From: Syntrophaceae bacterium UBA6078
GTDB taxonomy: Bacteria; Desulfobacterota; Syntrophia; Syntrophales; UBA2210
Length of the DNA: 27,186 bases
Assembly: GCA_002428735.1 (NCBI GenBank)
Contig: DIXO01000052.1
Location: forward strand, 1 to 27,186
Direction of reading: 5' to 3'
Part shown: in pieces, positions 21,798 through 27,186 of the stretch
Position numbering within the stretch: the stretch's first letter is position 1
Layout: the number at the start of each line of letters is the position of its first letter
Notes under the pieces: model-generated
Database searches by the model: none
Told to the model about the DNA's origin: nothing
Seen by the model: the letters and a program-made list of their open reading frames with translations, nothing else
Made by a program: the position numbers and the translations under genes

Positions 21798-22313
21798 CTA
21801 TCGGCTTGCGTGCGCGGCCATGTCATAGAGATACTGCCCGAGACGTTTTCGTTCGATGGTTATCCTCAAGAGTCCGTTCCCGGCGAGAGAGGCCAGCTCA
21901 TATTCCCGGCCGTCCGGGAAACGGAGGGTGTTGTTGTATCTGCTGTCCACCCACTGGTCGATAGAGGGAACAGGCCGGTGCATGTTTTCTATGATGAAGT
22001 GATCCCCCTCCGCGCGGAACATCTCATTCCCGAAGGCCGCATAGGGGAGTCCCGTGCGGCTCGACCAGAATTCCGTCTTGTAGGTTACCATCGTATACTG
22101 TTCATCCACCCTCAGATAATCCCACACGGGACATCCCTCGACCGAATGGGTATACCCAAGGGCAAAGCGGAACCCGGGCGTCACCCGGGCACGATACACC
22201 ACGGTTTGTTCAGGCAGAGCCTCGATCTGAAAGACGTGGACGGGTACCAGCAGTACCGGCACAAGCATCACGGGAATGAGGAGGGCTGATACAATCACGC
22301 TCTTCCGCCGCAT
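21798..22313 (-). CDS. DUF1850 protein of TAXI-TRAP set 2
   Basis: A protein of about 171 aa. One N-terminal hydrophobic segment (VIVSALLIPVMLVPVLLVPV) serves as signal or anchor, and the DUF1850 signature FRFALGYTHSVEGCPVWDYLRV follows. The C-terminal half is more divergent than in the paralogue at 16364-16852. The ATG at 22313 (TTG at 22319 is possible) lies only five bases after the T run of an intrinsic terminator and has no Shine-Dalgarno site, so its translation must start in an unusual way or depend on read-through. The permease gene follows after 12 bases. Confidence 0.82.
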   Translation of the reverse strand: MRRKSVIVSALLIPVMLVPVLLVPVHVFQIEALPEQTVVYRARVTPGFRFALGYTHSVEGCPVWDYLRVDEQYTMVTYKTEFWSSRTGLPYAAFGNEMFRAEGDHFIIENMHRPVPSIDQWVDSRYNNTLRFPDGREYELASLAGNGLLRITIERKRLGQYLYDMAAHASR

Positions 22314-22317
22314 AGGC

Positions 22318-22352
22318 AAAAAAATTGGGCACCGGCGATAGCGGTGCCCAAT
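22318..22352 (-). terminator. Intercistronic intrinsic terminator/attenuator
   Basis: On the minus strand ATTGGGCACCG (22352-22342) pairs perfectly with CGGTGCCCAAT (22334-22324) around a 7-base loop and runs into seven T residues (22324-22318). It follows the receptor stop by 35 bases and precedes the DUF1850 start. Such partial terminators give more receptor than permease; the strength is inferred. Confidence 0.8.
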
Positions 22353-22387
22353 CTCCCTTCTTCAGATGCGAGGCAGGACAACGCCTG

Positions 22388-23410
22388 TTATTTGATCATC
22401 CCTTTTTCCCGGTAGTACTTGGCAGCGCCCGGGTGCAGAGGAATCGCCATGCCGTCGAGGGCCGTTTCCAGCGTCACGTCCTTGCCCTTGGCATGGACTT
22501 CCGCCATGATGGCCGCAGCACTGGGCGCTTCGTCAGCCTGGTCCCCCTTCTTGCGCAGGACATATTTCCCCTTTTCCCAGAGGGCCACGGTCAGCTGATA
22601 AATGATGTCATCGGGAATATCCGCATCCACCACCCACTGGGCCATGACGGCAACGGTGTTGACCGCCTGTTCCTGTCCCCGGTAGGTGCCCGCCGGGATG
22701 GTAACCTTCGCGTAAAAAGGCCAGGTGTCGGTGATCTTCTTGATCAGGGCGTCATCCAGACCGAGAATCGCGATGTCCGACTGAGAGGTCAGTTCCATAA
22801 CCGATGACGTGGGAATGCCGGCGGTAATGAACCCGACGTCAGCCTGGCCGTCCTTCATCCGCTGGGATATCCCCGCGAAACTGAGCCAGTCAAGGGAACC
22901 AAAATCCTTGAAGCTCATACCGGCCGATTGGAGGATATTCTCCGCGTCAACCGCCGTGCCGCTCCCCCTGTCGCCGGGGACGACCCGTTTCCCCTTCAGA
23001 TCTTTAATGGACCGAATGTTGGCGCTCTTGAGCGTAACAATCTGAATGACCTCCGGATAGAGAGATGCGATACCCCGTACGTTCTTCACGGGATTTCCGG
23101 CGAACTGGTCGAGACCGTTGTAAGCCTGATAGGCGGTGTTGTTCTGCACAAAGGCTGATTCGATGCCGTGACTGCGGATAAGATTGAGGTTTGCCGTCGA
23201 GGCATTTCCGGACTGCGCGGTGACGATCAGGTCGAGAATCTTTGTAGAAAGGGCCTGGGCAAGGGCGCCGCCCAGCGGATAGTAGGTTCCCCCCGTTCCA
23301 CCGGTAGCGACGGCAAAAAACGTCTTGGCCGCGCCGACGGGACCGGCACACACCAGCAAAATCGCCAGCACGGTTACAAAGAAAAGCACGGTATGTTTTT
23401 TTCGTATCAT
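22388..23410 (-). CDS. TAXI-family TRAP solute receptor (set 2)
   Basis: A 340-aa periplasmic receptor. The signal peptide covers residues 1-28 (FFVTVLAILLVCAGPVGAA, then K). The TAXI signature FAVATGGTGGTYYPLGGALAQ follows, and further on IKDLKGKRVVPGDRGSGTAVDAE. The C-terminal MAIPLHPGAAKYYREKG is typical. It is clearly a paralogue of the receptor at 16894-17853 but strongly diverged, so the two probably bind different compounds. GAGGGGGG precedes the ATG. It is the first gene of the ten-gene run, with its own promoter and palindrome upstream and a terminator downstream. Confidence 0.93.
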   Translation of the reverse strand: MIRKKHTVLFFVTVLAILLVCAGPVGAAKTFFAVATGGTGGTYYPLGGALAQALSTKILDLIVTAQSGNASTANLNLIRSHGIESAFVQNNTAYQAYNGLDQFAGNPVKNVRGIASLYPEVIQIVTLKSANIRSIKDLKGKRVVPGDRGSGTAVDAENILQSAGMSFKDFGSLDWLSFAGISQRMKDGQADVGFITAGIPTSSVMELTSQSDIAILGLDDALIKKITDTWPFYAKVTIPAGTYRGQEQAVNTVAVMAQWVVDADIPDDIIYQLTVALWEKGKYVLRKKGDQADEAPSAAAIMAEVHAKGKDVTLETALDGMAIPLHPGAAKYYREKGMIK

Positions 23411-23473
23411 AATCTTCCCCCCTCTTCTATGTAAATGTTAAGCGCCAATATGCCCCCCGTATACGGTATATAA

Positions 23474-23508
23474 TGCATATTTCTATGCAAAACGCAGACG
23501 GGTGTCAA
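23474..23508 (-). promoter_or_regulatory. Promoter and palindromic operator of the transporter/catabolic operon
   Basis: TTGACA (23508-23503), a 17-base spacer and TAGAAA (23485-23480) on the minus strand, about 75 bases before the receptor start. TGCATA (23474-23479) and TATGCA (23484-23489) form an inverted repeat with a 4-base centre that covers the -10. A repressor bound there would block transcription. No regulator gene is present in the window. Confidence 0.6.
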
Positions 23509-23588
23509 GGTATTTCCGTCAATCCGGTTGTCTGATGAGAATGCTGCCGGATAGCATGCAGTGCCTCATCTCAGCGCTGCTTCATGTT

Positions 23589-24923
23589 TTATGCCTGCCT
23601 TTTCAAGATCTGGGCCGCCGTGTGGATAATATCCCACGCCCCGCCGAAGGGAGGGCTGTAGGCAAAGTCCATGAAGCCGATCTCGTCGAGGTCCATTCCC
23701 GACCAGAGACAGGCGGACAGGGTGTTGATGCGGCTCACCGCCCCGCTCTGGCCCACCGCCTGCGCGCCAAGGAGCTTTCCCGATGTCTTGTCCGCGATCA
23801 ATTTGAGTCCCAGGCGATGCCCCCGGCTCATAGATCTGGCAACGGGAGTCCCCCAGATAATCTCGCTTGCGGGAACGTATCCGCTGCGCTCCGCCGTCCG
23901 TTCGTCAAGACCGGTCATGGCAACCTCCAGATCGAACACCTTGAAGGCGTTTGATCCGACGACTCCCGGAAATGTCGCGGCATACCCCCCGATATTCTGT
24001 CCAGCCACCCGCCCCTGTTTGTTCGCGATATCCCCCAGGGGGATGTGGACCCATCGCTTGCTCACCCGGTGATAGGACTCACAACAGTCCCCGGCGGCAA
24101 AGATCTCTTCCCGGGAGGTGCGCTGGAAGTGATCCACCCTGATGGCTCCCGATTCGCCCATGGCAAGGCCCGCAGCCTGCGCCAGCGCGGTTTCCGGTTT
24201 CACGCCAAGGGCGAAGATGATGAGATCCGTCTCGATTCTTTCCTGGTCGGTGACCAGGCACAGCCGCGCCTGGTCACCCTTCTCGACGGCGACCGGCGAC
24301 TGATGGGGCATGAAGATCACCCCCTTGTCAGTCAGTTCCTCCAGTATGATCGCGGAAAAGGCGGGGTCCCATTTTTTGACCGGCAGTTCGCCCCGGTAGA
24401 CGATGCGGGTTTCCAGACCGATGGTCTTCAGGGCTTCCGCCATCTCCATGGCGATAAAGCCGGCCCCAACCAGCACCGCCTTTTGGCACTGGTGCTCCCT
24501 GATATATTCCTTGATATTGATGCCGTCCCGCAGATTCTTCAGAACAAAGACCCCGTTCAGGTCGGTCCCCGGGATATCCGGCAGGATTGCCACGGTCCCC
24601 GTCGCCACCACGAGGGTATCGTAGGGCAGCCGTTCCCCCCCGGTCAGGAGCACTTCACCCGTGTCAGCCCGTATCTCGTCAACCCGTGTATTGAGCCGTA
24701 CCCGTATCCCCGTTTCTTCAAACTTCTCGGGCGTTCGCGCGATCAGCTTTTTCGAATCCTTGATTACATCCCCGATGTAATAAGGCATGGGTCAGGCGGC
24801 ATAGGAGACAAATTCCCCCTGTTCCACCATTGTTACCTCTAAGGACGGATTCCGCCTCTTGGCCTCCGCCGCTGCGGACGGGCCTCCGGCGCCTCCCCCC
24901 ACGATTACCAGTTTCTTATTCAT
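23589..24923 (-). CDS. CoA-disulfide-reductase-like flavoprotein, probable selenoprotein (Sec44)
   Basis: A 444-aa pyridine nucleotide-disulfide oxidoreductase if the in-frame TGA at 24794-24792 is read as selenocysteine. Before it, residues 5-14 (LVIVGGGAGG) bind FAD and SYAA leads into codon 44. After it comes PMPYYIGDVIKD. CoA-disulfide reductases and NADH oxidases have SYAxCGLPYYIG here, with redox-active Cys43 in the S. aureus enzyme. The NAD(P)H site is AVLVGAGFIAMEMAEAL (about 150), and EIFAAGDCCES is the second FAD motif. GGAGG lies before the ATG at 24923, which overlaps the lgt stop (ATGA). A SECIS-like hairpin follows the TGA. Starting at the next ATG (24788) would give 399 aa without the FAD-binding start. 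It probably reduces a thiol or disulfide. A nonsense mutation or sequencing error is the alternative. Confidence 0.8.
24763..24794 (-). promoter_or_regulatory. Sec TGA codon and SECIS-like hairpin
   Basis: On the minus strand TGA (24794-24792) is followed after 10 bases by ATTACATC (24781-24774), loop GGG, and GATGTAAT (24770-24763), a perfect 8-base-pair stem. The G-rich loop starts 18 bases after the TGA. Bacterial SECIS elements are small stem-loops inside the coding region at about this distance, with G in the apical loop for SelB binding. The hairpin lies in conserved codons (YYIGDVI), so part of it could be chance. Confidence 0.7.
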
Positions 24924-25765
24924 GTGGTGCCTCCCTGTCGTTTTTTCATCCATATGATCCCCAAACCGCAGAGAATCATGACGAGGCAGAGGGCCTGCCC
25001 CATGCTGAGCGCCCTTGCCACAAACCCGACCTGGGGGTCGGGCTCCCTGAAAAATTCAATACAAAACCGAGCCGTTCCATAGCCGATCAGGTAGAGAGGA
25101 AACAGAATCCCTCTGGCATGCTTCTGGTTTCTCACAGACCACAGGATCATGAACAGGAAGATCCCTTCAAAAAAGGCCTCATACAACTGGGAGGGGTGAC
25201 GGAGCGCGCGGAGCGGGTCCAGCGGGAAATACATCCCCCACCAGACATCCGTCACGCGGCCGTACAGCTCCCCGTTCAGGAAATTGCCGATCCGGCCGAA
25301 GGTATATCCCAGGGGAATCGCCGGGCAGAAGAGATCGGCGAACTTCCAGAAATTGATCCGCTGTCTGCGAAGAAAGATGATGGACGCGACAATTATCCCC
25401 ACCAGCCCGCCATGGTAGGACAGGCCGCTGATGCCGACAAACCGGAATCCCTCCGACAGGTCGAAGGGGAATACCACCGCCAGGGGGTGCGCCGCGTAGT
25501 ATTCAAGATTGTAAAAGAGGACATATCCCAGCCGTCCGCCGATGAGGAGGGCCGCTACCGCCCAGACGAGATAGTTCTGGATCGTCTCTCGGGAGTAATC
25601 AAACCCCTCATCATGATCAACCCTGCGGACAACAAGGAGATAGACAACGGAGAAGGCCACGATATACATGAGCCCGTAGTAGCGAAGCTGAAAGGAGCCG
25701 ATTTCCAGAAACGCCGGGTTGATGTGCTCCGGGATATGTTGCCAGCAATCGACCAGTCGAGCCAT
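24920..25765 (-). CDS. lgt: Prolipoprotein diacylglyceryl transferase
   Basis: A 281-aa inner-membrane enzyme that moves diacylglycerol from phosphatidylglycerol to the lipobox cysteine of prolipoproteins. The Lgt signature GRIGNFLNGELYG (157-169) contains the essential Arg (R158), and H118 in SYHGGLVG corresponds to the conserved His. About seven membrane segments are seen. AGGGG precedes the ATG at 25765. Its TGA overlaps the ATG of the selenoprotein gene, so the two are translationally coupled, an unusual partner for lgt. It follows fmdB by 82 bases containing two hairpins. Confidence 0.95.
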   Translation of the reverse strand: MARLVDCWQHIPEHINPAFLEIGSFQLRYYGLMYIVAFSVVYLLVVRRVDHDEGFDYSRETIQNYLVWAVAALLIGGRLGYVLFYNLEYYAAHPLAVVFPFDLSEGFRFVGISGLSYHGGLVGIIVASIIFLRRQRINFWKFADLFCPAIPLGYTFGRIGNFLNGELYGRVTDVWWGMYFPLDPLRALRHPSQLYEAFFEGIFLFMILWSVRNQKHARGILFPLYLIGYGTARFCIEFFREPDPQVGFVARALSMGQALCLVMILCGLGIIWMKKRQGGTT

Positions 25766-25788
25766 CGCACCCCTCTTGTATCGCGGAA

Positions 25789-25835
25789 GGTCCGGTCAAC
25801 CGGACCCCTAATCTGTGAACCCCGACCCGTCGGGG
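25789..25835 (-). repeat. Two hairpins between fmdB-like gene and lgt
   Basis: GGTCCGGT and ACCGGACC (25789-25806) form a near-continuous palindrome, and CCCCGAC with GTCGGGG (25820-25835) another with a 2-base centre. On the minus strand neither is followed by a long T run, so full termination is unlikely; RNA processing or partial attenuation is possible. Confidence 0.45.
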
Positions 25836-25847
25836 TGAAGATCAGTC

Positions 25848-26045
25848 TCAGGTATAAGAACAGGAAGGCCCCGCTGCCGAGCAGGACTCGCAGGACCCGT
25901 GGGACCCGGCGGTGAGGGACATCATCTTTTCGACCTTTTTCTTTCCGCACGCGGGACACACGATATCTCTGTCATCATCCTGCGCAAACCGGATCATTTC
26001 AAACGTATTGCCACAAAGGGTGCATTTATATTCATAGATGGGCAT
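25848..26045 (-). CDS. FmdB-family zinc ribbon protein
   Basis: A 65-aa protein starting MPIYEYKCTLCGNTFE, the FmdB/CxxC regulatory family signature. A second knuckle CPAC completes the zinc ribbon (C8, C11, C30, C33). The C-terminal tail is rich in Cys, Gly and Ser (CESCSAAGPSCSYT), as in many members. The function is unknown; the original FmdB was proposed as a regulator of formamidase genes. AAGGAGA precedes the ATG. It sits between trxB and lgt in one operon. Confidence 0.88.
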   Translation of the reverse strand: MPIYEYKCTLCGNTFEMIRFAQDDDRDIVCPACGKKKVEKMMSLTAGSHGSCESCSAAGPSCSYT

Positions 26046-26065
26046 TGCGTATTCTCCTTATCAGC

Positions 26066-26110
26066 GCGGTCTCAGGGATTGCCCTGAACGGCGTTCCCTC
26101 ATGAGACCGC
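26066..26110 (-). repeat. Long inverted repeat between trxB and fmdB-like gene
   Basis: GCGGTCTCA (26066-26074) and TGAGACCGC (26102-26110) are a perfect 9-base inverted repeat around 27 bases; GGGA/TCCC extends the stem after a 3-base bulge. It fills the 77-base space before the fmdB ribosome site. No T run follows, so an RNA-stability or processing role is more likely than termination. Confidence 0.45.
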
Positions 26111-26122
26111 CATGGTAATCGA

Positions 26123-27088
26123 TCAGTAGGCCTGGCCTTTCACGTCATCGACATACAGTGACGCGCTGTGCGCGGCCGTCGCCCCGTCGCCGCAGGCGGT
26201 CACCACCTGCCGCAGGGATTTTCTGATACAATCCCCGCAGGCGAAAATCCCCTCCGCCGACGTCTTCATATCACTATCGGAAATAATATAACCATCCTCG
26301 TCCATATTGACAAGCCCCTTGGCGACTGCCGTATTGGGAACAAGGCCGACAAAGATGAATACCCCGTCGACGGCGATATCGTCATGCCGATCGGGATCCT
26401 TGACATTCCGTATCCTCACACCCGTGACACCATCCTCTCCGAGAATCTTCTCCACCACGGAGTCCCAGGCGAAAGCAATCTTCTCGTTGGCAAAGGCCCG
26501 TTGTTGCAGGATGGCCGTCGCGCGCAGACGGTCCCGCCGGTGAATGAGCGTGACCTTCGAGGCAAATTTTGTCAGATAGACGGCCTCCTGGACGGCCGTA
26601 TCGCCTCCTCCAACCACTGCGACTTCCCGGTTCCGGTAAAAAGGGGCATCGCAGGTGGCACAGTTTGAAACACCTCGGCCAATCATTTCCACTTCCCCGG
26701 GAACCCCCAGACGGCTCCAGGCCGCCCCCGTGGAGACAATGACGGAAAGGGTGCAGTAGGCCCCGTTGTCGGTAACAACCTCCCACCCGTTGACATCTCC
26801 CGATTGCGCCCGGTCTATGCGGATCACCTGCTCCGGTCTGGTTTCCAGACCGAAGGCAACCCCCTGTTTCTTGAAGGTGTCATTCAACTCGAACCCGCCG
26901 ATGGCGGGGAGACCGGGATAATTTTCAATCATATCCGTCATGGTGATCTGGCTGGCCTGGGCGTTTCCCTCCAGGAGCAGCGTCTTCATATCGGCTCTGG
27001 CCGCATAGAGCCCCGCGGTCAAACCCCCGGGACCACCCCCTACAATAACAATATCATACATATCCTTCGGTATCTGTATGTCAGCCAC
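26123..27088 (-). CDS. trxB: Thioredoxin reductase
   Basis: A 321-aa low-molecular-weight thioredoxin reductase. FAD binding: IVIVGGGPGGLTAGLYAARA (13-32). Redox-active CATC at 143-146 (SNCATCDAPFYRN), with normal cysteines and no selenocysteine. NADPH binding: VAVVGGGDTAVQEA. C-terminal FAD motif: GIFACGDCI. It passes electrons from NADPH (or NADH) to thioredoxin in the cytoplasm. The start is GTG at 27088 with GGAAGGGG at good distance; the ATG nine codons on is less well placed. A strong promoter lies upstream, so trxB probably heads the operon trxB - fmdB - lgt - selenoprotein. Confidence 0.93.
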   Translation of the reverse strand: MADIQIPKDMYDIVIVGGGPGGLTAGLYAARADMKTLLLEGNAQASQITMTDMIENYPGLPAIGGFELNDTFKKQGVAFGLETRPEQVIRIDRAQSGDVNGWEVVTDNGAYCTLSVIVSTGAAWSRLGVPGEVEMIGRGVSNCATCDAPFYRNREVAVVGGGDTAVQEAVYLTKFASKVTLIHRRDRLRATAILQQRAFANEKIAFAWDSVVEKILGEDGVTGVRIRNVKDPDRHDDIAVDGVFIFVGLVPNTAVAKGLVNMDEDGYIISDSDMKTSAEGIFACGDCIRKSLRQVVTACGDGATAAHSASLYVDDVKGQAY

Positions 27089-27119
27089 GAAATTCCCCTT
27101 CCTTCAGAATGTACCAATC

Positions 27120-27147
27120 AGTTTAGCCACATTTCCCGCTTTGTCAA
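27120..27147 (-). promoter_or_regulatory. Promoter of the trxB operon
   Basis: TTGACA (27147-27142), a 16-base spacer and TAAACT (27125-27120) on the minus strand, about 30 bases before the GTG start of trxB. The -35 is perfect and the -10 matches 4 of 6. The last 40 bases of the window show no supportable gene. Confidence 0.65.
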
Positions 27148-27186
27148 GCGCTATGGTCTCACATGTCAGGAGCACGTAATATGTCC

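Noticed and set aside
23589..24788. The flavoprotein as a 399-aa gene starting at ATG 24788
   Set aside because: It would lack the FAD-binding start and the redox residue, and it has no ribosome site; the TGA-containing 444-codon frame explains the sequence better.
26123..27088. Second selenoprotein in trxB
   Set aside because: The redox motif is an ordinary CATC with TGC/TGT codons; no in-frame TGA.
1..27186. CRISPR arrays, insertion sequences, complete rRNA or tRNA genes
   Set aside because: I saw no spaced direct repeats, transposase motifs or complete RNA folds on either strand.

Overview
The window looks like chromosome of an anaerobic, non-enteric bacterium, most likely Desulfobacterota (Syntrophobacterales-like). 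I infer this from strong Shine-Dalgarno sites, moderately high GC in the core, two TAXI-type TRAP transporters with DUF1850 partners, a KamA/BKACE amino acid cluster, and an apparent selenoprotein. No taxonomic marker gene is fully present, so this assignment is only moderately secure.

Region 1 (1-3680) is accessory DNA of lower GC, read almost wholly on the minus strand. A truncated ribbon-helix-helix gene with a palindromic promoter lies at the left edge. Next come three integron-type gene cassettes (about 2713-395). Each is bounded by an attC site whose outer 7-mer is the reverse complement of the first bases of its own cassette. They carry a PD-(D/E)XK protein, a HEPN-like protein, and a two-gene cassette with a 70-aa septoil-knot repeat protein and a NucS/DUF91-type nuclease. 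No integrase gene is visible. A RelE/antitoxin pair follows. The region ends in an orphan 3' end of a tRNA or tmRNA gene (3652-3679) with a terminator behind it, which looks like the attachment-site scar of a genomic island.

Region 2 (3875-7376, plus strand, GC-rich) holds a Fic-family protein that lacks the usual inhibitory glutamate, and a TOTE-type primase-helicase. Together they could form a two-gene conflict module.

Region 3 (7479-10131) holds htpX on the minus strand, then a small membrane protein and an HD phosphohydrolase on the plus strand.

Region 4 (10161-23410, minus strand) is a run of ten genes. In transcription order they are: TAXI receptor, DUF1850, fused TRAP permease, diaminopentanoate-dehydrogenase-like enzyme; then a second TAXI receptor, DUF1850, fused TRAP permease, class III aminotransferase, BKACE (beta-keto acid cleavage) enzyme and a lysine-2,3-aminomutase-like radical SAM enzyme. 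The enzymes fit a route from alpha-amino acid to beta-amino acid to beta-keto acid to acetoacetate plus an acyl-CoA. Substitutions in the aminomutase and the BKACE argue against lysine and suggest an acidic substrate such as glutamate; this is inference.

Region 5 (23589-27088, minus strand) is a redox/envelope operon: trxB, an FmdB-type zinc ribbon, lgt, and a CoA-disulfide-reductase-like flavoprotein. The last has an in-frame TGA at its redox-active cysteine position, followed at the right distance by a SECIS-like hairpin. It would usually be annotated as a 399-aa protein missing its FAD-binding N-terminus.
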